This document shows, piece after piece, positions 1 to 9,058 of a DNA stretch of 64,000 bases (position 1 is its first letter; each line of letters starts with the position of its first letter). This DNA comes from an uncultured Craurococcus sp. (lineage in GTDB: Bacteria > Pseudomonadota > Alphaproteobacteria > Acetobacterales > Acetobacteraceae). A program made the position numbers and the translations under genes. The notes under the pieces were generated by a model, which saw only the letters and a program-made list of their open reading frames with translations, made no database searches and was not told the DNA's origin. Where the stretch lies: contig CADCTD010000003.1 of the NCBI GenBank assembly GCA_902805545.1, positions 21,391-85,390 on the forward strand. Direction: 5' to 3'.

Positions 1-267
1 CTGCGGGGGATGGGGGTGGAGGAGCGGCTGGCCGGCTGGACCCCGCTCGACCTCCCGATGGAGGTGCTGACCGACCCGGAGGCCCCGCGGGCGCGCATCC
101 GGGAGGCGGCGCGGGCGCTGGCGGCGACGGGGGCGGGCGTGATCGTGCTCGGCTGCACCGGCATGGCCGGGCATGTCGCCGCGGCGGAGGATGCCGCGGG
201 GCTCTCGGTGATCGAGCCCTGCGCGGCGGCGGGGGCGATGGCGCTGCTGGCCACCGCCCCCGGTTAG
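1..267 (+). CDS. Aspartate/glutamate racemase family protein, C-terminal part (gene cut by window start)
   Basis: The frame is open at base 1 and stops with TAG, so only the last 88 codons are present. The visible part carries VIVLGCTGMAG, the second catalytic-cysteine region of the Asp/Glu/hydantoin racemase fold, followed by VIEPCAAA, which matches the family's substrate-pocket segment near the C-terminus. Family members are cofactor-independent and use two cysteines as acid and base on amino acids or hydantoins. The substrate cannot be told from this fragment. The next gene is convergent and 7 nt away. The family call is fairly safe; the specific function is unknown. Confidence 0.8.
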   Translation: MRGMGVEERLAGWTPLDLPMEVLTDPEAPRARIREAARALAATGAGVIVLGCTGMAGHVAAAEDAAGLSVIEPCAAAGAMALLATAPG

Positions 268-274
268 CCCGGCT

Positions 275-784
275 TCAGATGCCGGACTTCTCGCCCTGGG
301 TCTCGAGCTGGATGTAGCGCTGGACCGTCTGCGGCAGGTTCTGGCCTACGAACTCGGCCATCTTCACCTCCTCTTGGAGGCTCTGCTGCAGCAGGCCGAT
401 GCCCTCCTGGTCACCCGCCGCCTGCGCCATCTCCATGAGGGCGCGATAGGATGCGATCTCGAAATGCTCGAAGGCGTAGTTGGCGAAGGTGTTCTTCAGG
501 ATCTCGTCCTGCATCGGGGCATGCGCCATCGCGGCGAGGTTGCCCATCAGCCCGGTGCCGAAATCCTTCAGCGCGGAATGGCTGGTGCCATGCCGCTCGA
601 GGATCTGCTCCAGACGCTGGGCCTGGACCTGGCTCTCCTCGGCATGCGACTTCAGCCGAGCCGCCATCTCCGGGTAGTTCTCGATGCGCTCGATCTGGCG
701 CTCGAGCAGCTGCACCGCCTGCTTCTCAAGGGCATGGGCGTTCTTGAGGCCGGTGATGTAGATGTCCTGGGCGCTGCTTGCCAT
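275..784 (-). CDS. Ferritin-like DUF892 protein (YciE/YciF family)
   Basis: This 169-residue, almost entirely helical protein starts MASSAQDIYITGLKNAHALE and matches the DUF892 (YciE/YciF) family, ferritin-like four-helix bundles often linked to stress responses. Carboxylates and histidines spread through the helices (for example HALEKQ, HAEES, FEHFE, EEVKMAE) fit a di-metal site. The ATG at 784 is preferred because AGGAG lies just upstream. A longer reading frame would add a basic N-terminus encoded by a short tandem repeat of TTTCCTGTG (about 793-820) and looks non-coding. The gene is monocistronic and convergent with the racemase gene. The physiological role is inferred from the family only. 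Confidence 0.88.
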   Translation of the reverse strand: MASSAQDIYITGLKNAHALEKQAVQLLERQIERIENYPEMAARLKSHAEESQVQAQRLEQILERHGTSHSALKDFGTGLMGNLAAMAHAPMQDEILKNTFANYAFEHFEIASYRALMEMAQAAGDQEGIGLLQQSLQEEVKMAEFVGQNLPQTVQRYIQLETQGEKSGI

Positions 785-942
785 GGTGTGTCTCCTGTGT
801 TTCCTGTGTTTCCTGCGCAAGGAACAGCGTCGGGCGGGGGGCGGTTCCCGATGGGGTGGGACCGTTCCGGTCGCACGACCGGGTCGCCGGGAACGCCTGG
901 CGGGGCTATGACGCTCTCACCGGCATGGAAGAGGACCGCCCG

Positions 943-1416
943 ATGCGCTGGGATGCGACGACCTCCGGCTCCGCCAAGGCACCCCGCTTCGTGCCGGCGC
1001 CCTTCGGCACGGCCGTCATGCGGGGCCTCCGCAACCGCTGCCCCTATTGCGGCGTCGGCCGGGTCTTCGCCGGCTACCTGTCGCTGGTGCCGGAATGCAG
1101 CAACTGCCATGCGCCGCTCGGCCGGCTGCGGGCGGATGACGCGCCGCCCTACTTCACCATCTTCCTCGTCGGCCACATCCTGGTCCCGCCCGTCTTCTGG
1201 GTGGAGAAGGCCTATGAGCCGCCGATGTGGATCCACATGGTCGTATGGTTGCCACTCTTCACCATCCTCTGCATCCTGCTGCTGCGGCCCATCAAGGGCG
1301 GGGTGGTGGGGTGGATGAGCACGCTCGGGATCGTCTCGGTAGAGGATGATGAGGAGGAGGCGCCGCCGGCCGCGGTCGCGCCCCCGCCGCGCGGGCTGCC
1401 CGACCGGAATGCCTGA
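943..1416 (+). CDS. DUF983 family membrane protein with two zinc-ribbon-like CxxC pairs
   Basis: This 157-residue protein has the DUF983 layout. A cysteine-rich cytoplasmic segment (CPYC at 33-36, CSNC at 52-55) probably binds zinc and is followed by two hydrophobic helices (about 66-83 and 90-112) and an acidic, proline-rich tail. The start at 943 follows GAAGAGGA by about 8 nt; an in-frame ATG at 925 is the alternative. The stop overlaps the next start (ATGCCTGA), so it is co-transcribed with the UPF0262 gene. DUF983 proteins are common in alphaproteobacteria and their role is not established; a link to cytochrome oxidase assembly has been suggested from neighbourhoods only. Confidence 0.85.
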   Translation: MRWDATTSGSAKAPRFVPAPFGTAVMRGLRNRCPYCGVGRVFAGYLSLVPECSNCHAPLGRLRADDAPPYFTIFLVGHILVPPVFWVEKAYEPPMWIHMVVWLPLFTILCILLLRPIKGGVVGWMSTLGIVSVEDDEEEAPPAAVAPPPRGLPDRNA

Positions 1417-1894
1417 GCCAGGCGACCCCGCGCGACGGATCGCCCGGCTGGAACTGCCGGATGCGAGCCCCCTCCCCTCGGCCTATGCCGAGGCGGACCG
1501 GACCCAGGCGGTGCAGGACCTGCTGTCCGGGAACAGCTTCGACCCGCTCGGGGTGCCGGGCGGGCCCTTCGTGCTGCATCTCTGCGTGCGGGACGGGCGG
1601 CTGGTCTTCGACATCCGGGACGAGGCGGAGGTGCAGGTCAGGGCGGTGGCGCTGGCGCTCGGGCCGTTCCGGCGGCTGATCAAGGACTACCACATGATCG
1701 TCCAGAGCCATGAGCAGGCGGTCACCGAGGGCGGGCACGAGGCGCGCATCCAGGCGATCGACATGGGCCGGCGCGGGCTGCACAACGAGGGCGCGACCTT
1801 GCTCGTGGAGCGGCTGGAAGGCCGCATCGGCCTCGATTTCGAGACGGCGCGGCGCCTCTTCACCCTGGTCTGCGCGCTGCACCAGCGGATCTAG
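1409..1894 (+). CDS. UPF0262 family protein
   Basis: This 161-residue cytosolic protein matches UPF0262, a family largely confined to alphaproteobacteria. Recognisable family blocks are [16 protein letters not shown], the [16 protein letters not shown] segment and [13 protein letters not shown]. No catalytic residues are known. The start codon overlaps the end of the DUF983 gene by 8 nt, so translation is probably coupled, and mtnA begins 14 nt after its stop. The three genes may form one transcript. Function is unknown, and nothing in the sequence ties it directly to methionine salvage apart from position. Confidence 0.9.
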   Translation: MPEPGDPARRIARLELPDASPLPSAYAEADRTQAVQDLLSGNSFDPLGVPGGPFVLHLCVRDGRLVFDIRDEAEVQVRAVALALGPFRRLIKDYHMIVQSHEQAVTEGGHEARIQAIDMGRRGLHNEGATLLVERLEGRIGLDFETARRLFTLVCALHQRI

Positions 1895-1908
1895 GGGGCA
1901 CCTTATCC

Positions 1909-2997
1909 ATGAAGATCAACGGCACCCCCTATCGCAGCGTCTGGGTGGACCCCGAGGATGGCTGGTCCGTCCGCATCTTCGACCAGACCAGCCTGCCCTG
2001 GTCGGTCGACATCCTCCGCCTCGCCAGCTGGGAGGAAGCGGCGCAGGCCATCAGGACGATGCAGGTGCGCGGCGCGCCGCTGATCGGCGCCGTTGCCGCC
2101 TATGGGGTGGCGCTCGCCATGCGGGCCGACCCGGCGAGCCTCGACCGGGTGCTGCCGGCGCTCAACGCCACCAGGCCGACCGCCATCAACCTGCGCTGGG
2201 CGCTCGACCGGCAGCGCGCCGCGCTGCACAACCTGCCCGTCGAGGCGCGGGCGGAGGCGGCCTATGCCGAGGCGGCCGCCATCGCCGACGACGACGCGGA
2301 GACCTGCCGGCGCATCGGCGAGAACGGGCTGCCGCTGCTCGCCGAGATCGCGGCGCGCAAGGGGCGCGTCAACGTCCTCACCCATTGCAATGCGGGCTGG
2401 CTGGCGACCGTCGACTGGGGCACCGCGCTCGCCCCGATCTACATGGCGCATGACGCGGGGCACGACGTGCATGTCTGGGTGGACGAGACCCGGCCGCGCA
2501 ACCAGGGCGCGGCGCTGACCGCCTTCGAGCTCGGCGCGCATGGCGTCCCGCACACCGTCATCGCCGACAATGCCGGCGGGCACCTGATGCAGCATGGCGA
2601 CGTCGACATCTGCATCGTCGGCACCGACCGGGTGACGCGGCAGGGCGATGTCGCCAACAAGATCGGCACCTACCTGAAGGCGCTGGCGGCGCGCGACAAC
2701 GGCATCCCCTTCTGGGTGGCGCTGCCGCATTCGACGCTCGACTGGCGCGTCAGGGACGGCATCGCCGAGATCCCGATCGAGGAGCGGTCGGGCACGGAGG
2801 TGACGGATCTCACCGGCCGCACCGCGGATGGGCGCATCGAGACGGTGCGGGTGGTGGCCGAGGGCAGCGCGGCCGCCAACCCGGCCTTCGACGTGACGCC
2901 GGCGCGGCTGGTGACGGGGCTCATCACCGAGCGCGGGCGGTGCGAGGCGAGCGAGGCGGGGCTCACGGCCATGTATCAGGATATCGCGGAACAATAG
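1909..2997 (+). CDS. mtnA: S-methyl-5-thioribose-1-phosphate isomerase
   Basis: MtnA converts S-methyl-5-thioribose 1-phosphate to the 1-ribulose phosphate in the methionine salvage pathway, recycling the methylthioadenosine left by polyamine or quorum-signal synthesis. The 362-residue protein has the [13 protein letters not shown] block, the catalytic cysteine in THCNAGW (C160) and the catalytic aspartate in GTDRV (D240), at the same numbering as the Bacillus subtilis enzyme, plus the [11 protein letters not shown] motif. It is cytosolic. It follows the UPF0262 gene by 14 nt. No mtnP or other salvage genes lie nearby, so the pathway is scattered in this genome. The eIF2B-alpha relatives are excluded by the full set of MtnA motifs. 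Confidence 0.96.
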   Translation: MKINGTPYRSVWVDPEDGWSVRIFDQTSLPWSVDILRLASWEEAAQAIRTMQVRGAPLIGAVAAYGVALAMRADPASLDRVLPALNATRPTAINLRWALDRQRAALHNLPVEARAEAAYAEAAAIADDDAETCRRIGENGLPLLAEIAARKGRVNVLTHCNAGWLATVDWGTALAPIYMAHDAGHDVHVWVDETRPRNQGAALTAFELGAHGVPHTVIADNAGGHLMQHGDVDICIVGTDRVTRQGDVANKIGTYLKALAARDNGIPFWVALPHSTLDWRVRDGIAEIPIEERSGTEVTDLTGRTADGRIETVRVVAEGSAAANPAFDVTPARLVTGLITERGRCEASEAGLTAMYQDIAEQ

Positions 2998-3120
2998 AAT
3001 ATCGGGCCGGGGTTTTCCTCGCAGGGCATCTACTTGTATTCTATTTAAAATATGAATGTCATTGCCGAGCTACAGATCGGCGGCATGGTCTGCCGGCAGA
3101 TCGCTTGGAGACGACTGACA

Positions 3121-4656
3121 ATGCGGACAGCCCGAATTCTGTCGGCCGGAAGTGTTTTCCTTGCCATGGCGGCGGCGCCCGCGCTGGCGCAGGATGCCGC
3201 CCGGATGGAGGCGATCGAGCGGCAGATCCGGTCGTTGCAGAGCGAGCTGACCCGCATGCGGCGCGACATGCAGGTGCGCGAGACCGAGACCCGCGCGGCC
3301 AAGCAGGACGCCGCGCAGGCCCGCTCCGAGGCGCAGGCCGCGCAGCGTCAGGTCGAAACCACGCAGCGCCAGATCGAGGCCGCGCCGCGCCTCACCGGGC
3401 AGCCGCCGGCCGACCAGGTGCGCATCGCCTTCCCGAGCAACCGGCCGACCATCAGCTCCGCCGACGGCCGCCTCAGCGCCTATCTGGGCGCGCAATTCCA
3501 GTACGACATCGGCGGCGCCATCCAGGGCGACCGCACCGCGGGAGCGCCGCGGCTCAACTCCTTCGGCGAGAACCTGCGCCGCGGCCGGCTGTTCTTCGGC
3601 TTCAAGTACGACGACCTGCTGCTGAGCGTGACGCCTGATTTCGGCGGCGCGCCCGACGGCACGCCGTCGCTCTACGAGGCCAACCTCACCTGGACTCCGA
3701 TCCGGCCGCTGGCGCTGACGGTCGGCTACTACAAGCCCTATTACGGCCTGGCCGACTCCATGAGCTCGAACGACTTCCTGTTCCTCGAGCGGCCGAGCAT
3801 CATGGAGATCGCCCGCAACATCACGGCCGGTGACGCGCGTGCCTCGGTCGGCGGACGCTGGGCGGAGAATCGCTGGTTTGCCGCCGGCTACTTCACCGGC
3901 GACGTCGCCGGCTCGAACAGCACCACCCAGGCCACCAGCGGGCAAACCGGCTTCGTCGGCCGCGTGGCCGGCCGGCCCTATACCGATGCCGATACCGACC
4001 TGCATCTCGGCATCACCGGCTCCTACGCCTTCGACCTGCGGCGGCAGGCGGACGGCCAGACGCTTCGCCTGCGCGACCGGCCGGAATGGCGCGCCGGCGA
4101 TCCCTCCACCCGCCTGATCGATACCGGGAACCTGGCGGCCGACCATGCCAGCGCCTGGGGGCCCGAGTTCGGCATGCGCTGGCGCAACTTCATGCTGCAG
4201 GGCGAGTACCAGCAGATCAACGTGGAACAGTCCCAGGCCAGCGGCGCGTTGCGGCCCGACCTGACCTTCGAGGGCGGCTATGTCGAGGCGAGCTGGGTCA
4301 TGACCGGCGAGCCTCGGCGCTACAGCACCTCCTCCGCCGCCTTTGGCCGGCCCAATCCGCGCCACCCCTTCAGCCTGAAGGAAGGCGGCTGGGGCGCCTG
4401 GGAGCTGATGGCGCGCTACAGCGTCGCCGACCTGAACGACAAGGTCACCCGCGGCCGGGCGCAGACGGCGACCGGCGGCGTCTATGGCGGCCGGCAGGAA
4501 GTCGTGGGCCTGGGCCTGTCCTGGTACCCGACCAGCTTCCTGCGCTTCATGCTCGATTGGAACATCGTCAACGTGGACCGGCTGAACGCCGCCGGTACCC
4601 AGCAGATCGGCGACCGCTTCCACACGATCGGGCTGCGGTCCCAGATGGCGTTCTGA
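3121..4656 (+). CDS. Outer-membrane porin, OprO/OprP (phosphate-selective) type
   Basis: The 511-residue precursor has a signal peptide ending in AAAPALAQ (cleavage near residue 22). A short periplasmic coiled coil follows (about 30-90, rich in Arg, Gln and Glu). The rest is a beta-barrel of alternating polar and aromatic strands that ends in SQMAF, with the terminal Phe typical of BAM substrates. The barrel resembles OprO/OprP, trimeric anion-selective porins; the specificity here is not provable from sequence. The N-terminal coiled coil recalls porins that tether to the cell wall or trimerise. The ATG at 3121 is preferred over one at 3052 because the signal peptide starts there. The 120 bp upstream are unusually AT-rich around 3031-3056 and probably hold the promoter. 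I see no convincing double Pho box. Confidence 0.85.
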   Translation: MRTARILSAGSVFLAMAAAPALAQDAARMEAIERQIRSLQSELTRMRRDMQVRETETRAAKQDAAQARSEAQAAQRQVETTQRQIEAAPRLTGQPPADQVRIAFPSNRPTISSADGRLSAYLGAQFQYDIGGAIQGDRTAGAPRLNSFGENLRRGRLFFGFKYDDLLLSVTPDFGGAPDGTPSLYEANLTWTPIRPLALTVGYYKPYYGLADSMSSNDFLFLERPSIMEIARNITAGDARASVGGRWAENRWFAAGYFTGDVAGSNSTTQATSGQTGFVGRVAGRPYTDADTDLHLGITGSYAFDLRRQADGQTLRLRDRPEWRAGDPSTRLIDTGNLAADHASAWGPEFGMRWRNFMLQGEYQQINVEQSQASGALRPDLTFEGGYVEASWVMTGEPRRYSTSSAAFGRPNPRHPFSLKEGGWGAWELMARYSVADLNDKVTRGRAQTATGGVYGGRQEVVGLGLSWYPTSFLRFMLDWNIVNVDRLNAAGTQQIGDRFHTIGLRSQMAF

Positions 4657-4673
4657 GCCGTGCCGCGGCGGCC

Positions 4674-4907
4674 TCAGCGGCCGTAGAGGGCCGGGACCGG
4701 GTGGCGGTCCCGGCTGGTGCGCTCCAGCATCACCAGCCCGGCGACCAGCATGCCGCCGGCGCCGCAGGCGGCCCAGAAGGCCAGCATCGGCGGCACGCGG
4801 CCAGGGGTGAAGGCATCCGACAGCATCAGGGCGACCAGGGCGCAGACCACGGCCAGGGCGGCGCCGATCAGGCTGCAGGCGATCCGTTGCATGCTCTGTT
4901 GCTCCAT
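4674..4907 (-). CDS. Small hypothetical membrane protein (two TM helices)
   Basis: This 77-residue frame, convergent with the porin gene, encodes two hydrophobic helices (about 9-29 and 40-60) separated by a short polar loop, with a basic tail ERTSRDRHPVP. Such a pattern is unlikely by chance in a shadow frame, which supports a real gene. Two starts are possible, ATG 4907 or ATG 4892, and neither has a strong ribosome-binding site. I do not recognise a family. It is probably an inner-membrane protein; function unknown. Confidence 0.5.
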   Translation of the reverse strand: MEQQSMQRIACSLIGAALAVVCALVALMLSDAFTPGRVPPMLAFWAACGAGGMLVAGLVMLERTSRDRHPVPALYGR

Positions 4908-5067
4908 TCGTCGAGGGCCGGCCGGCCCGTGCAACCATAAGAACACCGGGGACTTGGCAGCTTCTGGTCGGCGATGGGGCGATTTCGTGGCAGCACCCCC
5001 GGTTGCGTCATGGCACCGAATGCAGGATCGTGCCGCCCCGAAGTCTGCCGACCGGGAGCCCCTGCCG

Positions 5068-5934
5068 ATGATCCGCCCCCTCCTCGCCGCCCTGCTGGGC
5101 GCCGGCCTCCTCGCGGCGCCGGCGCTGGCGCAGACCACCGTCGGCGCGCCGGCCGGCAGCCAGCCGCCGCTGCGCTGCGCCGTCGACGGCACCTTCGCGC
5201 CGCATGCCTTCCCGAGCCTTCAGGGCGGGGTGCAGGGCTTCCAGATCGACCTGTTCGATGCCGTGGCGAAGCGGCTGGGCCGCCAGCTCGTCATCGACAG
5301 CGCCAGCTTCTCCGGCCTCATCCCGGCGATGAATGCGGGGCGCTACGACTTCCTCTGCGCCCCCACGACGGTGACGCCGGAGCGCGCCCAGAGCCTGCTC
5401 TTCACCGAGGGCTATCTCTGGACCGAGCTGCAATTCGGCATCCGGCGCGGCACCACCCCGATCCGCTCGGAGGAGGACCTCCGCGGCAAGACGGTCAGCG
5501 TGAACAAGGGCACGCCCTATGAGCTGTGGGTGCGCAACAACGCCGAGCGGCTGGGGCTGACCCTGCTCGCCTTCGACACCCAGCCGGATGCGGTGCAGGC
5601 GGTGCTGCAGGGCCGCGCCTATGCCAACCTCTCGGGCAACACGGTGATCAAGTACTCGGCCGCGCGCACGCCGCAATTCATCGCCGACTTCACCCTGCCC
5701 GGGACGCGCTTCCACTGGGCGACGCCGGTGCGGCAGGACAACGCGGCGATGCGTGCCCAACTCGAGGAGGCGATCGAGTGCCTGAAGAAGGACGGCACCA
5801 TCGCCCGCCTCTCCGAGAAGTGGTTCGGCACGGCGCCGAAGGAGGATGATGCCGAGCGCGTCGCCTTCCCCGGCTACGGCCCGCCCGACCTGCCCGGCCA
5901 CGACGCCACGCCGGTGCGCGCGGCCTGCGGGTGA
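5068..5934 (+). CDS. Amino-acid-type ABC transporter, periplasmic solute-binding protein (family 3)
   Basis: The 288-residue precursor has a clear signal peptide (ends AAPALAQ, about residue 22) and the family 3 binding fold. [15 protein letters not shown] is the first domain signature, [15 protein letters not shown] the conserved ligand-loop block, and [12 protein letters not shown] the hinge-proximal block. A C-terminal helix region contains LSEKWFG. Family members bind polar amino acids or related small solutes. It is the first gene of a four-gene importer: its TGA overlaps the GTG of the ATPase, and two permeases follow. The ATG at 5068 is the only start that gives a signal peptide. The exact ligand is not predictable. 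Confidence 0.93.
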   Translation: MIRPLLAALLGAGLLAAPALAQTTVGAPAGSQPPLRCAVDGTFAPHAFPSLQGGVQGFQIDLFDAVAKRLGRQLVIDSASFSGLIPAMNAGRYDFLCAPTTVTPERAQSLLFTEGYLWTELQFGIRRGTTPIRSEEDLRGKTVSVNKGTPYELWVRNNAERLGLTLLAFDTQPDAVQAVLQGRAYANLSGNTVIKYSAARTPQFIADFTLPGTRFHWATPVRQDNAAMRAQLEEAIECLKKDGTIARLSEKWFGTAPKEDDAERVAFPGYGPPDLPGHDATPVRAACG

Positions 5935-6686
5935 GCATGCCTGCGAGGAACGGGGCGATCGTCGAGGCGCGCGGCATCCACAAGCATTTCGGCGCCCTGC
6001 ATGTGCTGAAGGGCGTCGATCTCACGGTGCGGGAGCGTGAGCTGGTTTTCGTCATCGGGCCGAGTGGCTCGGGGAAGTCGACCCTGCTGCGCTGCCTCAA
6101 CCGGCTGGAGGAGCCGAGCAGCGGCGCCATCACCGTCGACGGCATCGACATGCTCGACCGCCGCACCGACATCAACAAGGCCCGGCAGCGGATCGGGATG
6201 GTCTTCCAGTCCTTCAACCTCTACCCGCACATGACCGCGCTCGGGAATGTCGCGCTGGCGCTGCGCCGGGTGCAGGGCCTGCCGCGCGCGGCGGCGGAGG
6301 CGGGGGCGCGGCAGGCGCTGGAGCGGGTGCACCTGGCGGACCGGGCCGGGCATTATCCGGGGCAGCTCTCGGGCGGGCAGCAGCAGCGCGTCGCCATCGC
6401 CCGGGCCATCGCGCTCGAGCCGCGCGTGATGCTCTTCGACGAGCCGACCTCGTCGCTCGACCCGGAGCTGGTCGGCGGCGTGCTCGCCGCGATGCGGGAG
6501 CTGCGCGAGAGCGGCATGACCATGGTGGTGGTCAGCCACGAGATGGGCTTCGCCCGCGCCGCCGCAGACCGCGTGGTGTTCATGGATGCCGGGCGCATCG
6601 TCGAGGAGGGGCCGCCCGAGGCGATCTTCGGCAATCCGCAGCAGGAGCGCACGCGCGCCTTCATCGGCCAGATCACGCGCCACTAG
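5931..6686 (+). CDS. Amino acid ABC transporter ATP-binding protein (PAAT type)
   Basis: This 251-residue ATPase of the polar amino acid transporter family carries Walker A GPSGSGKS (43-50), the Q-loop [10 protein letters not shown], the signature LSGGQQQR, Walker [10 protein letters not shown] and the switch histidine in VVVSHEMGF. It dimerises on the cytoplasmic face of the two downstream permeases. The GTG at 5931 overlaps the stop of the binding-protein gene (GTGA); an in-frame ATG at 5937 is the alternative. The first permease begins 1 nt after its stop. The C-terminal [13 protein letters not shown] stretch ([12 protein letters not shown]) is typical of GlnQ/HisP-type subunits. Confidence 0.96.
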   Translation: MSMPARNGAIVEARGIHKHFGALHVLKGVDLTVRERELVFVIGPSGSGKSTLLRCLNRLEEPSSGAITVDGIDMLDRRTDINKARQRIGMVFQSFNLYPHMTALGNVALALRRVQGLPRAAAEAGARQALERVHLADRAGHYPGQLSGGQQQRVAIARAIALEPRVMLFDEPTSSLDPELVGGVLAAMRELRESGMTMVVVSHEMGFARAAADRVVFMDAGRIVEEGPPEAIFGNPQQERTRAFIGQITRH

Positions 6687-6687
6687 C

Positions 6688-7368
6688 ATGAGCAACTGGG
6701 ACCGCTTCCTCGACAGCTTCTTCAATGCGCGCGTGGCGGCGGAGTACCTGCCGAAGATCATCGAGGGGTTCTGGCTCACCATCCTGCTGGCGCTGTGCAT
6801 CATCCTCACCGGCGTCGCCGCGGGGCTGGCGCTGGCGGTGCTGCGCAGCCTCGGCATCCGGGTGCTGAACTGGGCGATCATCTTCCTCGTCGACCTGTTC
6901 CGGGCGCTGCCGCCGCTCGTCGTCATCGCCCTGCTCTATTTCGGGCTGCCGGCGGCGGGGCTTTCGCTCTCCGGCTTCGCCGCGGCCTGGCTGTCGCTCT
7001 CGCTGGTGCTGATGGCCTTCACCGAGGAGATCTTCTGGGCCGGCATCACCGCCGTGCCGAAGGGGCAATGGGAGGCGGCGCGGAGCACGGGCCTCGGCTT
7101 CCTCGACACCTTCGGCATGGTCGTGCTGCCGCAGGCGGTGCGGATGGTGATCCCGCCGCTGACCAACCGCACCATCGCCATCACCAAGGGGACGGCGCTG
7201 GCGAGCGTGGTCGCGGTGCAGGAGATATTGGGCGCGGCCCAGGCGGGCGTCTCCTTCAGCTTCAACCCGACGCCGCTGACGCTCGGGGCGCTGGCCTATC
7301 TCGTGCTGTTCCTGCCCGTCGTGATCCTCGGCCGCTGGGTCGAGACGCGCTTCGCCTGGAAGCGCTGA
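6688..7368 (+). CDS. Amino acid ABC transporter permease
   Basis: This 226-residue inner-membrane protein belongs to the HisM/GlnP-type permeases. It has about five transmembrane helices, the N-terminal signature FLVDLFRALPPLVVIALLYF for this importer class, and the cytoplasmic EAA loop (EAARSTGLGFLDTFGMVVLP) that docks on the ATPase. It starts 1 nt after the ATPase stop and is followed 3 nt later by a second permease, so the channel is probably a heterodimer of the two. Length is normal for the family. Confidence 0.95.
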   Translation: MSNWDRFLDSFFNARVAAEYLPKIIEGFWLTILLALCIILTGVAAGLALAVLRSLGIRVLNWAIIFLVDLFRALPPLVVIALLYFGLPAAGLSLSGFAAAWLSLSLVLMAFTEEIFWAGITAVPKGQWEAARSTGLGFLDTFGMVVLPQAVRMVIPPLTNRTIAITKGTALASVVAVQEILGAAQAGVSFSFNPTPLTLGALAYLVLFLPVVILGRWVETRFAWKR

Positions 7369-7371
7369 GCC

Positions 7372-8052
7372 ATGTCGCTCGATGATTTCCTCCAGGCCTT
7401 CTTCTCGCTGGAGATCCTGCAGCAGGCCTGGCCGATCCTCTGGGCGGGCCTGCTCAACACGCTGCTGCTCTCGGCCATCGTCGTGCCGCTCGGCTTGCTC
7501 GGCGGGCTGATCCTCGCCCTGCTCGGCACGGTGCGGAGCCGCTGGGTGCGCTGGCCGCTGATCGCCTGGGTCGACCTGTTCCGCTCGCTGCCGCCGCTGG
7601 TGCTGCTGGTCTTCGTCTATGCCGGCCTGCCCTTCGCCGGGCTCGAGGTCACGGCGCTGACGGCGGTCGCCATCGGCTTCTTCCTCAACACCGGCGCCTA
7701 TTACGGCGAGATCCTGCGCGCCGGGATCGAGAGCGTGCCGCGCGGCCAGGTGGAGGCGGCGCGCTGCACCGGCCTCACCTCGGCGCAGGCGATGCTGCAT
7801 GTCGTGCTGCCCCAGGCGGTGCGGAACGTGCTGCCGGACCTCATCTCCAACACGCTGGAGGTGGTGAAGCTCACCTCCATCGCCTCGGTGGTGGCGATGC
7901 CGGAGCTGCTCTTCCAGGCGCGGCAGGCGCAGAGCGTGACCTACAATGCGACGCCGATCATGGCCGCCGCGGTGGTCTACTTCCTCCTGCTCTGGCCGGT
8001 GGTGCGGGTGCTCTCGCGGCTGGAGAACCGGCAGATCGCGGGGCGGCGCTGA
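7372..8052 (+). CDS. Amino acid ABC transporter permease (second subunit)
   Basis: This 226-residue permease is paralogous to the preceding one. It has five hydrophobic helices, the WVDLFRSLPPLVLLVFVYAG signature and the EAA loop EAARCTGLTSAQAMLHVVLP. It completes a binding protein, ATPase and two-permease importer. The stop is separated by 1 nt from the end of the convergent DUF3237 gene, so this is the last gene of the operon. Specificity is set mainly by the binding protein and cannot be read from this subunit. Confidence 0.95.
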   Translation: MSLDDFLQAFFSLEILQQAWPILWAGLLNTLLLSAIVVPLGLLGGLILALLGTVRSRWVRWPLIAWVDLFRSLPPLVLLVFVYAGLPFAGLEVTALTAVAIGFFLNTGAYYGEILRAGIESVPRGQVEAARCTGLTSAQAMLHVVLPQAVRNVLPDLISNTLEVVKLTSIASVVAMPELLFQARQAQSVTYNATPIMAAAVVYFLLLWPVVRVLSRLENRQIAGRR

Positions 8053-8053
8053 G

Positions 8054-8521
8054 CTACTTTACCGCATAGACATCATAGACCGGCCCACTCGGCGGGCGCT
8101 GGCCGATGCCGATGGCGAGGATGCGGTTGAGCCAGGCGAGCGGCGCGGCGCCGGTCTCGAAGCGGATGGCGGTGCGGAAGTAGTATTCGGTCGGGCCCAC
8201 CGGCTCGCCCGCGTTCAGCCGCGCCAGCACCTCGGGCGCCGCGGTGCGGATGCCGTTGTAGTGCATGAAGACCAGGTGGCCCTCGGCCGACTTGATGGTG
8301 AGGCGCACATCCATATGCGCCGTGCCGTCCGGGTCGACGCGCAGCCAGTCGGCCGCCGTGCCGGGCAGGACCTCGCCGGCGAGCGCCGGGCCCTCGATGC
8401 GGCCGCCGGTGACGGGGACGACGCGCAGGTCGCCGGTCCGCGTGGCGCCGACGGGCTGCGGCGCGCCGACGGTGAGCGTCGCGCGGAAGAGGAAATCGCC
8501 GGTGAGCGGCAAGGGGGTCAT
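8054..8521 (-). CDS. DUF3237 domain-containing protein
   Basis: The 155-residue protein matches DUF3237, small single-domain beta-barrel proteins of unknown activity. Recognisable parts are GGRIEGPALAGEVLPG, DWLRVDPDGTAHMDVR and the C-terminal TEYYFRTAIRFETGA followed by LNRILAIGIG. There is no signal peptide, so it is cytosolic. It lies 11 nt downstream of a rhodanese gene on the same strand and probably shares its transcript. No function can be assigned beyond the family. Confidence 0.88.
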   Translation of the reverse strand: MTPLPLTGDFLFRATLTVGAPQPVGATRTGDLRVVPVTGGRIEGPALAGEVLPGTAADWLRVDPDGTAHMDVRLTIKSAEGHLVFMHYNGIRTAAPEVLARLNAGEPVGPTEYYFRTAIRFETGAAPLAWLNRILAIGIGQRPPSGPVYDVYAVK

Positions 8522-8532
8522 GGCAGCGCCCC

Positions 8533-8949
8533 TCAACGCTGCCGCCAGGGAAGGCCCTCGGCCTTCCAGCCGGCGACCTGGCCGCGATGTCCCTCCTCGT
8601 CCGGCGGGCCCTCGAAGCCGTCGGCGACGTTGAAGGCCTGCGGGAAGCCGACCGTCTGCGCCGCCTGCCCGGCGGCGAGGCTGCGGACGCCGGAGCGGCA
8701 GATGAAGTGGAGCTTGTTTTCCGCCGTCAGCCCGGCCTTGCGCAGGTGCTCGGCAAAGGCGCCGTTCACCTGCATCGACGGGTAGACCTGCCAGGGGATG
8801 AGCAGGAGCTGCTTGCCCGTCTCGGTGATGTCCGGCAGGCCGACGAAATTCCACTCGGCATCGGTGCGGACATCGATGAGGACGGCGGCGGGGTCCTCCA
8901 GCAGCGCCTCCCAGGTGGCGCGGGGGTGGATATCGGGCACACCGGGCAT
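8533..8949 (-). CDS. Rhodanese-like domain protein
   Basis: This 138-residue single-domain rhodanese has the DVRTDAEW substrate-domain motif and an active-site loop CRSGVRS with the persulfide-forming cysteine at C84. It would transfer sulfane sulfur or act as a thiol sensor in the cytosol. The loop has the usual six-residue length for sulfurtransferases rather than Cdc25-type phosphatases. The DUF3237 gene follows 11 nt downstream. The sulfur donor and acceptor are unknown. Confidence 0.92.
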   Translation of the reverse strand: MPGVPDIHPRATWEALLEDPAAVLIDVRTDAEWNFVGLPDITETGKQLLLIPWQVYPSMQVNGAFAEHLRKAGLTAENKLHFICRSGVRSLAAGQAAQTVGFPQAFNVADGFEGPPDEEGHRGQVAGWKAEGLPWRQR

Positions 8950-9058
8950 GGCGGCGTCTCCTTAGGGCCAGTTTCGGCCGAAGCATGGGCGGGTCGGGCG
9001 CGGAGGGCAATGCGGGCTGCCGGTTGACCGGCCCGGGGCGAGGCCCGACCATCCGCCG

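Noticed and set aside
778..942. Longer start for the DUF983 protein at 778
   Set aside because: The extra residues (MPWCVSCVSC...) come from the antisense of the DUF892 promoter repeat. A ribosome-binding site and family length support 943 (or 925).
3054..3064. A single TGTCAT half-site before the porin gene as a Pho box
   Set aside because: A Pho box needs a second half-site 11 bp away, and none is present, so phosphate control is not supported.
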